The notes beneath the pieces were generated by a model. That model ran no database searches and was not told the DNA's origin. It saw nothing but the letters and a program-made list of their open reading frames with translations. A program made the position numbers and the translations under genes. Source: Metallococcus carri (GTDB lineage: Bacteria > Actinomycetota > Actinomycetes > Actinomycetales > Dermatophilaceae). Taken from it: a stretch of DNA of 64,000 nucleotides. Below are positions 54,210-63,537 of this stretch, piece by piece. The stretch is from assembly GCF_011440275.1 (NCBI RefSeq), contig NZ_JAAOIV010000004.1, positions 62,001-126,000 on the forward strand, given 5' to 3'. Numbering within the stretch: position 1 is the first letter of the stretch; each line of letters begins with the position of its first letter.

Positions 54210-56600
54210 TCACTGGCAGGCCTCGCAGGACTCCGGGTTCTCCAGCGAGCAGGCGATGGCCTCGTCGTCGGTGACCGTGGGTGCCGCGGGCCGCTCGACC
54301 GCGACGGTGGCCTGCTGGATGCGCGTAGCGGGGCGCGAGCGCAGGTAGTAGGTGGTCTTCAGCCCGGCCTTCCACGCGTAGAGGTACATCGAGGACAACT
54401 TGCCGATGGTCGGCGCCGACAGGAAGAGGTTGAGCGACTGGCTCTGGTCGACATACGGCTGCCGGGCGGCGGCGAGATCGATCAGCGCGCGTTGTGGCAA
54501 CTCCCACGCGGTGCGGAAGAGGATGCGCGTCTCCTCCGGCAGGTTGGCGATGTGCTGCACCGAGCCGTCACCGCGCTTGATCGCCTCGCGGACCTCGGGC
54601 GACCACAGGCCAAGGCTTTTCAGCTCGCGCACGAGCGCGAGGTTGATCTGCAGGAACTCGCCCGAGAGCGTCTCGCGCTTGAACAGATTGCTCACCTGCG
54701 GCTCGATGCACTCATAGCACCCCGCGATCGAGGCGATGGTCGCCGTCGGGGCGATCGCAATGAGCAGCGAGTTGCGCAGTCCGTGCCGAGAAACGTTGGC
54801 GCGCAACGCATCCCAGCGTTCGGTCTGCGTCGGAGTGACGCCCCACAGGTCGGGCTGCAGGTCACCCTGCGCAGCCCGCGTGTCGGCGTATGCCGGGTGC
54901 GCGCCGACTGCTTCGGCAAGCTCGGCCGAGCGCTCGAGCGCTGTCAGGTAGATCTCCTCGGCGATCCGCGTGGACAACTCCTTGGCCTCGGCGGAGTCGA
55001 AGGGCAACCGCAGCGCGAAGAAGACGTCCTGCAGGCCCATGACACCCAGGCCGACCGGTCGCCACTTCGGGTTGCTGCGGGCCGCCTCGACGCTCGGGTA
55101 GTAGTTGATGTCGATGACTCGGTCGAGATAGGTGACGGCCATCCGCACGGTCGCGCGCAGCTTGTCCCAGTCCATACCGTCACCGGCGACGTGCCGGGCG
55201 AGGTTGACCGAGCCGAGGTTGCACACGGCGGTCTCGGCGTCACTGCTCACCTCGACGATCTCGGTGCACAGGTTGGACAGGTGCACCACATTGCCGGCGC
55301 GCAGCGTCTGGTTGGCGGTGCGATTGCAGGCGTCCTTGAAGGTCATCCAGCCGTTGCCGGTCTGGGCGAGCGTGCGCATCATCCGGCCGTAGAGCTCACG
55401 GGCACTGACCTGGCGCACGGCCAGGCCGTCGCGCTCGGCTGCGGCATACGCGCGGGTGAACTCCTCACCCCACAGGTCCGGCAGATGCGGCGCGGCGTCC
55501 GGGTCGATCAGGCTCCACGGCTCGTCCGCCTCGACCCGGCGCATGAACTCGTCCGGGATCCAGTTGGCCAGGTTCAGGTTGTGGGTGCGGCGGGCGTCCT
55601 CGCCGGTGTTATCGCGCAGCTCGAGGAATTCCTCGATGTCGGGATGCCACGGCTCGAGGTAGACGCAGGCGGCGCCCTTGCGGCGACCACCCTGGTTGAC
55701 GGCCGCGACCGAGGAGTCGAGGGTGCGCAACCACGGGACGATGCCGTTGGAGTAGCCGTTGGTGCCGCGGATCAGCGCGCCGCGGGAGCGGACGCGCGAC
55801 CACGAAATCCCAATGCCACCAGCGAATTTCGACAGTTTCGCGACCTGGGCGTAGCGGTCGTAGATCGAGTCGAGCTGGTCCTGTGGCGAGTCGACGAGAT
55901 AGCAGGAGCTCATCTGGGTATGCCGGGTGCCGGAGTTGAACAGCGTCGGCGAGGACGGCAGATAGGCCAGGCTGGACATCAGGCGGTAGAACTCCACCGC
56001 TTCGCGCGCGGTGTGCGCGAGGCCGCACGCGACGCGCATCAGCCAGTACTGCGGCCGCTCGATGGTGGCGCGGGTCTGCGGGTGCCGCAGCAGGTAGCGG
56101 TCGTAGACGGTGCGCAGGCCGAAGTATTCGAACAGCTGGTCGCGGTCGTGGTCGACGGCGTGGTCGAGCTTGCGGGCGTTGGCCTCGACGAAGGCGGCGG
56201 TGTCATCGCCGAGCAGGCCTTCCAGATGAGCCAGGCGCATGGCCTGGGAGAAGGAGGCGATCTGCTGGCCGCGCACTTCCTTGTCGATATAGGCCGCGAG
56301 CAGCCGGGCGGCGAGCTTGGAATATTCCGGCTCGACGCCGGTCATCTCCGCGGCGGTCTGGATGGACAGCCGGTCGAGCTCGGCGGTGGTGGCGCCGTCA
56401 TACAGCCCGCTGATGGTGCGGGTCGCGATCGTCATCGGGTCGACCTCGGGCAGGTCCTCACACCACCGGTCGACGGCCCGGACGATCTTCATGACATCGA
56501 CCGGTTCGGCGTCGCCATTGCGCTTGCGCACCTGCATGGTGGTGCGGCGTTCGGGGGTGGTTTCGCCGACCTCGGTGGGTTCGGTGATCTCCAGACTCAT
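54210..56600 (-). CDS. nrdA: Ribonucleotide reductase class Ia, alpha subunit
   Basis: 796 residues. An N-terminal ATP-cone (MQVRKRNGDAEPVDVMKIV onward, about 22-110) signals allosteric activity control. Active site: Asn443, Cys445 and Glu447 in SNLCTEI, and paired cysteines in SSCYLVD and AVCNLGSVNL. The C-terminal swinging cysteines lie in ESCEACQ. It reduces NDPs to dNDPs. ATG 56600 follows GAGGAGAG. The gene sits downstream of a cobalamin riboswitch and of candidate NrdR boxes. Confidence 0.96.
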   Translation of the reverse strand: MSLEITEPTEVGETTPERRTTMQVRKRNGDAEPVDVMKIVRAVDRWCEDLPEVDPMTIATRTISGLYDGATTAELDRLSIQTAAEMTGVEPEYSKLAARLLAAYIDKEVRGQQIASFSQAMRLAHLEGLLGDDTAAFVEANARKLDHAVDHDRDQLFEYFGLRTVYDRYLLRHPQTRATIERPQYWLMRVACGLAHTAREAVEFYRLMSSLAYLPSSPTLFNSGTRHTQMSSCYLVDSPQDQLDSIYDRYAQVAKLSKFAGGIGISWSRVRSRGALIRGTNGYSNGIVPWLRTLDSSVAAVNQGGRRKGAACVYLEPWHPDIEEFLELRDNTGEDARRTHNLNLANWIPDEFMRRVEADEPWSLIDPDAAPHLPDLWGEEFTRAYAAAERDGLAVRQVSARELYGRMMRTLAQTGNGWMTFKDACNRTANQTLRAGNVVHLSNLCTEIVEVSSDAETAVCNLGSVNLARHVAGDGMDWDKLRATVRMAVTYLDRVIDINYYPSVEAARSNPKWRPVGLGVMGLQDVFFALRLPFDSAEAKELSTRIAEEIYLTALERSAELAEAVGAHPAYADTRAAQGDLQPDLWGVTPTQTERWDALRANVSRHGLRNSLLIAIAPTATIASIAGCYECIEPQVSNLFKRETLSGEFLQINLALVRELKSLGLWSPEVREAIKRGDGSVQHIANLPEETRILFRTAWELPQRALIDLAAARQPYVDQSQSLNLFLSAPTIGKLSSMYLYAWKAGLKTTYYLRSRPATRIQQATVAVERPAAPTVTDDEAIACSLENPESCEACQ

Positions 56601-56740
56601 CTGCTCTCTCCTCGCGAGCGATCCGAGTGGCCGGAAGCGTTCGAGGGAAAGCGACGGGGTGGCGCCGACAGCGCGACGCCACTGCTCGTCGTGCGACCCA
56701 ACCCTCGAGGCCACGACCACACCGCGCACGGTCGTGCGCG

Positions 56741-56925
56741 GCTGCTGGCAGGTCTTCGGACTCGCGGACGATGCGACCTTGTGGGGTCGCGCGCCTACCG
56801 GCCGTCGCTTCCCAGACTGTTCGTCCAGTGCGTATGACGGCTTTCGTTTCCGCTCACCGCTGCGGGGCAGTCCCGGATTCGCACCGGGTTCCCTCTTGCC
56901 CCAGCCACATCGGGACGATGCGGCC
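56741..56925 (-). ncRNA. Cobalamin riboswitch upstream of nrdAB
   Basis: On the minus strand the canonical blocks appear in order: GGGAACCCGGTGCGAATCC, GGGACTGCCCCGCAGCGGTG (B12 box region), AAACGAAAGCC, CACTGGACGAACAGTCTGGG, AAGCGACGGCC and GAGTCCGAAGACCTGCC. A CCGCGCAC/GTGCGCGG hairpin (56722-56741) follows and may act as the expression platform. In Streptomyces such an element shuts off class Ia nrdABS when B12 is available. Boundaries are estimated. The 475-bp spacer holds no gene. Confidence 0.92.
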
Positions 56926-56936
56926 GGACCAGCGAG

Positions 56937-56984
56937 CACGACTATATGGGATGCATCTCGGTGGTTGTCCACTAGATGTTGTGT
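56937..56984 (-). promoter_or_regulatory. nrdAB promoter with candidate NrdR boxes
   Basis: Minus strand: ACACAACATCTAGTGG (56984-56969) matches 13 of 16 positions of the NrdR consensus acaCwAtATaTwGtgt. A weaker ATCCCATATAGTCGTG lies exactly 32 bp downstream (56952-56937), the spacing expected for tandem NrdR boxes. They overlap a TGGACA (-35-like, 56971-56966) and TATAGT (-10-like, 56946-56941) pair. Confidence 0.6.
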
Positions 56985-57075
56985 TCGGCGTGTCGCTCGT
57001 CGGGAAGGGGCCGGTGTCCCGCCTCCGGCCCGGCGGGTGTATGGCGGGTGCTCACCTGCTCGTTACGGTGGCGCC

Positions 57076-57477
57076 ATGCGTTCGCACGAGATCTCGGTCC
57101 ACACCGGTGCTCGCGAGGTGGTGCACGACCTGACTCGGGAGTGCGCCGACTTCGCCCGATCCGCCGATCACGATGGGCTGCTGCACGTCTTCGTGCCGCA
57201 CGCGACGGCCGGCATCGCGATCCTCGAAACCGGCGCCGGGTCGGATCACGACCTGCTCGCCGCGCTGCGCGACCTGTTGCCGGCGGACAACCGGTGGATC
57301 CACCAGCACGGCAGCCGTGGGCACGGCCGGTCGCACGTCATGCCCGCGCTCATCCCGCCCTATGCGACGGTGCCGGTGATCGACGGCCAATTGACGCTCG
57401 GCACTTGGCAGAGCATCTGCCTGGTCGACCTCAACGTCGACAACCCAGATCGGCGAGTTCGCTTGTCGCTGTTGTGA
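57076..57477 (+). CDS. YjbQ/UPF0047-family protein
   Basis: 133 residues, the family's usual length. Signature blocks are GLLHVFVPHATAGIAILE, GSRGHGRSHVMPALIPPY and GTWQSICLVDLN, with the conserved His and Gly-rich loop. Members bind a divalent metal; some can weakly substitute for thiamine phosphate synthase, but the true role is unsettled. ATG 57076. It converges on the GNAT gene 7 bp later. Confidence 0.88.
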   Translation: MRSHEISVHTGAREVVHDLTRECADFARSADHDGLLHVFVPHATAGIAILETGAGSDHDLLAALRDLLPADNRWIHQHGSRGHGRSHVMPALIPPYATVPVIDGQLTLGTWQSICLVDLNVDNPDRRVRLSLL

Positions 57478-57484
57478 ATTCGCG

Positions 57485-58048
57485 TCATACCTCGATGCGC
57501 ATGACGCAGTTGCCGGTGCCCTTGGGTCGGATGTAGGTGAAGCCCGCGCGCTCGTAGAGGGCGCGCGTGCCGTCATACAGCACGGACTTGCGGCGGCCGT
57601 CGCTCGTGTCGTGGGGGTAGCCCTCGACAACGCCGCCACCCGCCTGCCTGATCAGGTCGAGCGCGCCCTGCAGGGCGAGGGCGCTGACGCCCGATCGGCG
57701 ATGCTTCTTGTCCACGAAGATGCAGGTGATCCGGTAGTCGGGGATGCGGTCGGCCTCCTCGAGATACTGCTTGCGGTGGTAGATATTCGGCAGCTCGTCG
57801 GGGCTGCCGAACTGCGCCCACGCGATCGCCTCCTCGCCGTCGAACACGAGTGCGGCATGTGCGCGATCTGCAGTCACCAAGCGCTTTTTGAGCGCGCGGT
57901 TCTTGTCGGCGTCGTAGGTCTTCTCATCGGCCATGGTGTGAAAGAAGGTGCACCAGCAGCCGCCGAACACCCCGTTGTGCCGCTCCATCATCCGCGCGTA
58001 GGCGTCCCAGGTCGCGGGGCTCAGTGCCTCGATCGTGTAGTCGGCCAT
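57485..58048 (-). CDS. GNAT-family acetyltransferase
   Basis: 187 residues. The acetyl-CoA loop is visible as ITCIFVDKKHRRSGVSALALQGAL (R-x-x-G-V instead of the usual R-x-x-G-x-G/A). The N-terminus carries FGGCWCTFFH, a motif of YobR-like acetyltransferases, and the end has ALYERAGFTYI. Substrate unknown. ATG 58048 (MADYTIEAL) follows GGAGGAG. Confidence 0.85.
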   Translation of the reverse strand: MADYTIEALSPATWDAYARMMERHNGVFGGCWCTFFHTMADEKTYDADKNRALKKRLVTADRAHAALVFDGEEAIAWAQFGSPDELPNIYHRKQYLEEADRIPDYRITCIFVDKKHRRSGVSALALQGALDLIRQAGGGVVEGYPHDTSDGRRKSVLYDGTRALYERAGFTYIRPKGTGNCVMRIEV

Positions 58049-58166
58049 CGCCGCTCCTCCCGTTGCGATGAAGCGACGGTATGCCGAGTTGCGGACGTTT
58101 GCGCTCCACAACGCTCGCGCTGTGCGGATGTGAGTGTCGTCAACATTGCGGGCTATGCTGCGCTCT

Positions 58167-58742
58167 ATGGCAGAGCGCGGCTATCACCATGGGGACCTGC
58201 CGGCGACCTTGGTGCGCACGGCGATGGAGATGCTCGCCGAAGACGGCGGCGCCGAGCTGTCGTTGCGGGCCGTGGCGCGGCGGGCGAAGGTCTCGCCGGC
58301 GGCGCCATACCGCCACTTCCCGGACCGGATGGCGTTGTTGTCCGCGATCGCCGCGGTCGGCTATCGCGAGCTCCTGGCCGACCTCACGGCGCGGCAGCCC
58401 GAGCCGAAGACCGCCGATGACTTGGCCGATCTGGCGGTGGCGTATGTCGATTTCGCTCTCGCGCGGCCGGGATTGTTTCGGGTGATGTTTGCCGAAGGCT
58501 GCGATCGCACCAGCCCGGACCGGGTCGCGGCGGTCGCGGCGATCCACGCCTTTCTGGCGGCCGTTGTCGAGCGGGCGATGCGCACCGACGATCCGGCGGC
58601 GGTGGCGACCGGCATGTGGGCGCTGGTGCACGGGCTGGCGTTCCTGCACCTCGACGGCAAGCTCGACGCCGAACCCGCCGCCGCGCGAACGGCGCGCGTG
58701 CGGGCGACGGTGGCCGCGATGCTCTCGGCACGGACGCGCTGA
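58167..58742 (+). CDS. TetR-family regulator
   Basis: 191 residues. HTH at about 8-55 (HHGDLPATLVRTAMEMLAE, LSLRAVARRAKVSPAAPYRHF), C-terminal WHG/TetR_C_33-like ligand domain (LAVAYVDFALARPGLFRVMF, ATGMWALVHGLAFLHLDG). The ATG at 58167 places the HTH at the family position; earlier in-frame starts exist. Ligand and targets unknown; it is divergent from the GNAT gene, a possible target. Confidence 0.88.
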   Translation: MAERGYHHGDLPATLVRTAMEMLAEDGGAELSLRAVARRAKVSPAAPYRHFPDRMALLSAIAAVGYRELLADLTARQPEPKTADDLADLAVAYVDFALARPGLFRVMFAEGCDRTSPDRVAAVAAIHAFLAAVVERAMRTDDPAAVATGMWALVHGLAFLHLDGKLDAEPAAARTARVRATVAAMLSARTR

Positions 58743-58790
58743 GCGGCGGTCGCTACAGCCGCCGGATTCCTCTACGACGGATGTGGTGGG

Positions 58791-58863
58791 AGCCGGTGAC
58801 AGGAGTCGAACCCGCGACATCCTCTTTACAAGAGAGGCGCTCTACCAACTGAGCTACACCGGC
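58791..58863 (-). tRNA. tRNA-Thr(UGU)
   Basis: 73 nt. Acceptor stem GCCGGTG/CACCGGC, D arm GCTCAGTTGGTAGAGC, anticodon stem CCTCT/AGAGG with loop CTTGTAA and anticodon TGT (58830-58828), T arm GCGGG-TTCGACT-CCTGT. CCA is not encoded. Confidence 0.96.
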
Positions 58864-58894
58864 GCAGCCCCGGGAAGGGGCCGCTCGATGGTAC

Positions 58895-59281
58895 TCACTC
58901 AGTGTCGAGGTACAGACAGAACGGGTGCCCTTCCGGGTCGAGCATCACCCGGACGTCCTCTTGAGGTTGGTATGCCGCCTGCCGCGCGCCGAGCGCGATC
59001 GCGTCGGCGACCGAGCCCTCCAGGTCGGTGACGCCGACGTCCAGGTGCAGCTGCATCGACGGCGCCCCGCCCTCACTTGGCCACACCGGTGGCTCGTGCT
59101 GCTCGTCCAACATGAAGGCCAGGTTGGAGCGGCTGTCGCCGATCTGCATCGTCACCCACTCCGGGTCACTGGAGCTGATCGGATAACCCAGCAGGTCGCG
59201 ATAGAACTCCGCGAGCTTCTGCGGATCGCGTGCCGACAGGGCGATGCCGAGCCAATGGGTCAGTCCACGGATGCCAGCCAT
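58895..59281 (-). CDS. VOC-superfamily (glyoxalase/bleomycin-resistance-like) protein
   Basis: 128 residues with the paired beta-alpha-beta-beta-beta modules: WLGIALSARDPQKLAEFYRDLLGYPI at the start, and VMLDPEGHPFCLYLDTE at the end. Metal-ligand candidates are His, Gln and Glu in the usual strands (LHLDVGV, DPEGHPF). Small stand-alone VOC proteins have varied roles; none can be assigned. Confidence 0.85.
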   Translation of the reverse strand: MAGIRGLTHWLGIALSARDPQKLAEFYRDLLGYPISSSDPEWVTMQIGDSRSNLAFMLDEQHEPPVWPSEGGAPSMQLHLDVGVTDLEGSVADAIALGARQAAYQPQEDVRVMLDPEGHPFCLYLDTE

Positions 59282-59330
59282 GCTCGTGAGCGTATGCCGG
59301 CTACGGACAGGGGAAAGGTTCTGCGCGGGG

Positions 59331-59930
59331 TCAGGAACGCAGCAGTAGGACGGCGACGAGCAGCATCGTGCAGCCGATCAGGATGTCGAGGACTCGCCAG
59401 GTCGAGGGCCGATGCATGAGCGGCGCGAGACCGCGCGCACCGAAGCCGAGCCCGCTGAACCACACCAGGCTGCCGAACGCCGCGCCGCCGGCGAACCACC
59501 AGCGGCCGACGGCGCCGTGCTGGTTGGCGATATTGCCGAGCATCAGGACCGTGTCGAGGTAGACATGCGGGTTGAGATAGGTGAGGGCGAGCGTGGTGAG
59601 GATGACGCCACCTCTCGCCGGGGCGGCCGACTCGCGCAACGCCTGCGGATGGCGAGCGGCGCGGAACGACTTGATCGCGAACCACACCAGATAGGCCGCG
59701 CCCAGCCACTTGCACACCGTCAACGCGGTCGGGTGGTCGGCGATCAGCGCGCCGACACCCGCGACGCCGAGCACGATCAGCAGGGCGTCCGACAGTGCAC
59801 AGATCGCCACGACGGTGCCGATGTGCTGGCGGGCGATGCCCTGCCGCAGCACGTAGGCATTCTGCGCGCCGATCGCAACGATCAGACCGAGACCGGTGAG
59901 CATCCCGGTGAGCGCAACGTCGAGCACCAC
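59331..59930 (-). CDS. LysE/ArgO-family amino-acid exporter
   Basis: 199 residues, six membrane spans. The family start GLGLIVAIGAQNAYVLRQGI and the LTYLNPHVYLDTVLMLG segment are clear. LysE/ArgO export basic amino acids. Two adjacent GTG codons (59930 and 59927) can start it. It lies 23 bp downstream of allB on the same strand and may be read through from it. Confidence 0.92.
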   Translation of the reverse strand: MVLDVALTGMLTGLGLIVAIGAQNAYVLRQGIARQHIGTVVAICALSDALLIVLGVAGVGALIADHPTALTVCKWLGAAYLVWFAIKSFRAARHPQALRESAAPARGGVILTTLALTYLNPHVYLDTVLMLGNIANQHGAVGRWWFAGGAAFGSLVWFSGLGFGARGLAPLMHRPSTWRVLDILIGCTMLLVAVLLLRS

Positions 59931-59953
59931 CGGATCGTATGCCGGTGCGATCC

Positions 59954-61309
59954 TCAGTCGACGCCGCGGGTGAGGAACCGGCCTCGCGGCGTGGCGGGCT
60001 CGCCGAAGGCGTCGCGCGCCGAGACCGGCATACCGCGCAGCCAGGCGCCCGTCACGACACCCTGCAAGCTCATGCCCTGGTATGCCGTCAGCGGGTTGCG
60101 GTGCTCCAGCGCTGCGGCGTCCACCGTCCACGACCGCGACGGCGCGAAGGCGGTTAGGTCGGCCGAATGTCCCACGGCGACAAGGCCTTTGGAGCGCAAG
60201 CCGGCAATCTGAGCGGGCCGTTCGCACATCCAGCGGGCCACATCGGCCAGCGAATGACCGCGCGCCGAGGCCGCGGTCCACACCGCCGAAAACGCCACCT
60301 GCACCGAGGCGACGCCACCCCACGCGGCGGCGAAATCACCCGAGTCGAGCTGCTTGAGGTCGAGCGTTGAGGGGGAGTGATCCGACACGACGGAGTCGAT
60401 GGTCCCGTCGGCGAGGGCGGCCCACAGCTCGTCCTGGTTGGCGCTCGACCGGATGGGCGGGCAGCATTTGTGCGCGGTCGAGCCGTCGCGGATCGTCTCG
60501 GCGGTGAAGGACAGATAGTGCGGGCAGGTCTCGACCGTGATCGGCAGCCCCTCCGCCTTGGCAGCTCGCAGTTGGGGCAGCGCCTGCGCGCTTGACAGGT
60601 GCAGGATGTGGGCCCGCGCCCCGGTCGCGCGCACCGCGTCGATCACCGTCGCGATCGCGGTGACCTCACTCTCGTCGGGACGGGAGGCGAGGAAATCGGC
60701 ATATCTCGGACCGGGCTGGTGCGGCGCGGCATCGAGCGCCGCAGCGTCCTCGGCGTGCACGATCATCAGCGCGTCGAACTCCGCCAGCCGGGCGAGGTAG
60801 TCCCGCAGCTCGGCCGACGACAGCGGCGGAAACTCCGGCACGCCCGAGTCGACCAGGAAGCATTTGAAACCACAGACCCCTGCCTCGTGCAACGGGCGCA
60901 GGTCGTCGATATTGCCCGGCACGGCACCGCCCCAGAAGGCGACGTCGACATAGCAATTGCCTTGTGCCGCAGCCTTCTTCACGTTCAACGCGTCGACCGT
61001 CGTGGTCGGCGGCAGGCTGTTGAGCGGCATGTCGACGATGGTCGTCGTGCCACCGGCGAGCGCCGCACGCGTCGCGGTCGCGAAGCCTTCCCACTCGCTG
61101 CGGCCGGGGTCATTGACGTGCACATGCGCGTCGACCATGCCCGGCATCAGCACCTCGTCGTCGGCGAGCCGGTGCTCGGCGGCTGCGGCATATGGCGTCT
61201 CGAGATCGCCGATCGCGGTCACGACACCATCGGTGATCGCGACCGACGCCGGCCGCACTGAGCCGTCGATGAGCGCCGACGCGGCGCGGATGACCAGGTC
61301 GGGGCTCAC
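59954..61309 (-). CDS. allB: Allantoinase
   Basis: 451 residues, cyclic amidohydrolase. Metal motif DAHVHVND near residue 60, carboxylated-Lys region GVCGFKCFL, IVHAEDA, HILHLSSA and SDHSPSTLDLK, the last typical of allantoinases. It opens allantoin to allantoate in ureide breakdown. Start GTG 61309 has GAGGAG upstream and overlaps the stop of the preceding gene in the intact reading (GTGA). Confidence 0.93.
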   Translation of the reverse strand: MSPDLVIRAASALIDGSVRPASVAITDGVVTAIGDLETPYAAAAEHRLADDEVLMPGMVDAHVHVNDPGRSEWEGFATATRAALAGGTTTIVDMPLNSLPPTTTVDALNVKKAAAQGNCYVDVAFWGGAVPGNIDDLRPLHEAGVCGFKCFLVDSGVPEFPPLSSAELRDYLARLAEFDALMIVHAEDAAALDAAPHQPGPRYADFLASRPDESEVTAIATVIDAVRATGARAHILHLSSAQALPQLRAAKAEGLPITVETCPHYLSFTAETIRDGSTAHKCCPPIRSSANQDELWAALADGTIDSVVSDHSPSTLDLKQLDSGDFAAAWGGVASVQVAFSAVWTAASARGHSLADVARWMCERPAQIAGLRSKGLVAVGHSADLTAFAPSRSWTVDAAALEHRNPLTAYQGMSLQGVVTGAWLRGMPVSARDAFGEPATPRGRFLTRGVD

Positions 61310-62582
61310 GAGCGCTCCTCGGATCGGGGGGTGACCAGGTCGACCAGGGTCGCCACCGGCGGCCCCCCGCGGCGATGATCTCGGCTTCGTCGAAGGCGCC
61401 GCAGTGGACGCCACGCAGCAGCGCCGTCGACAGCATCCGCGCGGTGGCGGGTTCGTCCATGACGTCACCGGCGACGCGGTCGAGATAGGCACTGAGCCGC
61501 TCACAGGCCGACGGCATCGCGCGCCGGAAGAACACCCAGTTGGCCAGATAGCGCGTCGGCAGGTGGCCCGGGTGCATGTCCCAGCCCTGGTAGATGCCAC
61601 GGATCAGTGAGCGCTCCACCAGTCGGTAGTGCAGTCGCCAGGTCGCGTGCGCCTGGGCCTGGTCACCGAAGGCGATGACATTGGTCGACCCGTCCGACAG
61701 CCGCACGCCGGTTTGGGCCGCGGCGACCTGCATGACCGCCTTCGCATGGTCGGCGGCCGGATGGTCCGGAGCCTGGTATGCCGCCGCGATGCCGAGACCC
61801 GCGCTGTAGTCGAAGGTGCCGTAGTGCAGCGAGCTCACCCGCCCGGCTCCGGCGTGGATCATGGCGGCGACCGCCGCGGTGCCGTCGGCGGCCATGATCG
61901 CCTGCGCGGTCTCCACCTGGACCTCGAAAGTGATTGAGCCAGAAGGCAGTCCAAGCGATTGCTCGATCCGGTCGCACGCAGTGACCATCGCGCGCACCTG
62001 ATCGACGGAGGTCACCTTGGGCAGCGTCAGGGTGAGACCGGCAGGGACCTGCCCGGACCGGCATACTCCCGCGACGAAGAGGGCGAGCGTGCGCAGACCG
62101 CGCGCCCGGGTCGGCGCCTCGAAACTCTTGAACCGGATGCCCAACCAGTCCGGTCGCGGAGCCAGGCCGGCGAAGACGTCGACCGCCGCGTCGACGGCGG
62201 CATCCTCCGCGTCGTCCGAGCGCACGCCGTAACCGTCCTCGAAGTCCAGCCGCAGATCCTGGATCGGCCGGTCGCGCAGGGTCGCCGTCAGCCGCTCGAC
62301 GAGCGGTTCGATGTCCGCCCCCGGCGCCCCGGTGGCGTCGGCCAGCAGGCCGGGGGAAGCGGCATACCGCGAGAGCAGGTCGAGGGACTGCTCACCCCAG
62401 ACGCGCGGCAGGTCCGCCGTGGCCAGATCGGCTGCGACGTAGACGGTGTGCACGGGCTGCCGCGTGACCGGATCACCCGGATACCGTTGCGCGAGAGCAT
62501 GATCGGCGGCCGCGAGCTGTTCATCGAGCTGCGCGGTCAACCCTGGCAGGAAGTCGGGCAAGGTCGGCACGGCACCGACCAT
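61306..62582 (-). CDS. HpcH/HpaI aldolase/citrate-lyase-like protein, probable C-terminal frameshift
   Basis: About 425 residues. Lyase-fold features: DLRLDFEDGYG near residue 110, TLPKVTS, ITFEVQVETAQAIM, SLHYGTFDYSAGLG. Seen repeatedly next to allantoin genes (DUF6986-like); reaction unknown, perhaps on glyoxylate-derived acids. Near the 3' end the sequence holds a C6 run (61363-61368). Adding one base there gives the tail GGPPVATLVDLVTPRSEERS and a TGA that overlaps the allB GTG exactly. As given, the frame instead runs on to 61110 with a nonsense arginine-rich tail. Start ATG 62582. Confidence 0.85.
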
Positions 62583-62636
62583 AAACCTCGAACGCGCCTA
62601 CAGTGAGTCCCGTCAACGAGGCGGAGAGGGCGTGCG

Positions 62637-63404
62637 ATGGCCGGCAGTGAGGCGAGCCGAGGCGGCGGAGTGCAGTCGCTCGGACGAGCGCTCGACGTGC
62701 TCGAGACGATGCAGCAGCGAGGCGGCGAACTCGCCCTCATCGAGATCAGCGGGGCGACCGGCCTGCCTATGCCGACCATCCATCGGCTGGTCCGCACGCT
62801 GGTCGACCGGGGCTATCTGCGCCAGCTGCCGGACAAGCGCTATGCCCTCGGAACCCGCTTGATTCCGCTGGGAAATGCGGCTCAGCAGGTCTTCGGCGTG
62901 CAGGCCGCGCCGCAGCTGACCCGGATCGTGGATCAGCTCGGCGAGACCGCAAATCTCGCGACGCTGGACGGCGACATGCTCGTCTACGTCGGCCAGGTGC
63001 CGTCTCCGCACGCGATGCGGATGTTCACCGAGTTGGGCCGCCACGTGCACGCGCACTGTCGCGCCGCGGGCAAGGTTTTGCTCGCCGAACTGGCCGACGA
63101 TGAGGTCCGAAATATATTGCGCCGAGCCGGTATGCCGGCCCGCACGCCCCAGACCGTGACCGATCCGGACGAGCTCCTGCGGCAGGTGCAGCGCATCCGG
63201 GAGACGGGCTACGCCTTCGAGCAGGGTGAGATGGAGATCGGCGTGGAATGTGTGGCGGTGCCGATTCCGAGTGCCACCATGCGGTTGGCGCTGTCGATCT
63301 CGGCTCCGACCGCGCGGATGGACGAGGTCGTGCGCGAGCGGGCGGTGCGCGTGCTGCGCGCGGCAGCGACCTCGATCGCGAGCACGCTCGACGCCTCGGC
63401 CTGA
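62637..63404 (+). CDS. IclR-family regulator, likely controls ureide catabolism
   Basis: 255 residues. Winged helix at about 10-75 (VQSLGRALDVLETMQ, ALIEISGATGLPMPTIHRLVRTLVDRGYL) and the effector domain (GETANLATLDGDMLVYVGQV, HCRAAGKVLLAEL, GVECVAVPIP). It lies between the allB/lyase genes, transcribed away from it, and the NCS2 permease downstream, so it resembles AllR. ATG 62637; GTG 62632 is out of frame. Confidence 0.92.
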   Translation: MAGSEASRGGGVQSLGRALDVLETMQQRGGELALIEISGATGLPMPTIHRLVRTLVDRGYLRQLPDKRYALGTRLIPLGNAAQQVFGVQAAPQLTRIVDQLGETANLATLDGDMLVYVGQVPSPHAMRMFTELGRHVHAHCRAAGKVLLAELADDEVRNILRRAGMPARTPQTVTDPDELLRQVQRIRETGYAFEQGEMEIGVECVAVPIPSATMRLALSISAPTARMDEVVRERAVRVLRAAATSIASTLDASA

Positions 63405-63478
63405 GGTGGGCGCGGAGGCGACCACGCTTCGGCATACCTCTTGACGGGCCCGCACAACAGGCGCAGGCTTCCTTACAT

Positions 63479-63494
63479 CGAAATTCAGGTTTCG
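63479..63494. promoter_or_regulatory. Inverted repeat upstream of the NCS2 permease
   Basis: CGAAA (63479-63483) and TTTCG (63490-63494) flank TTCAGG, a GAAA...TTTC pattern typical of IclR-family operators. A TTGACG (-35-like) lies near 63441. The IclR gene just upstream is the likely ligand. Confidence 0.5.
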
Positions 63495-63537
63495 CGGTGT
63501 GAAAGAGCGCCCGACCTGCCGGAGGGAGCACGACCCT

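Noticed and set aside
61110-61305. Extended C-terminus of the HpcH/HpaI-like protein overlapping allB
   Set aside because: Arginine-rich out-of-frame sequence best explained by a one-base frameshift; not a domain.
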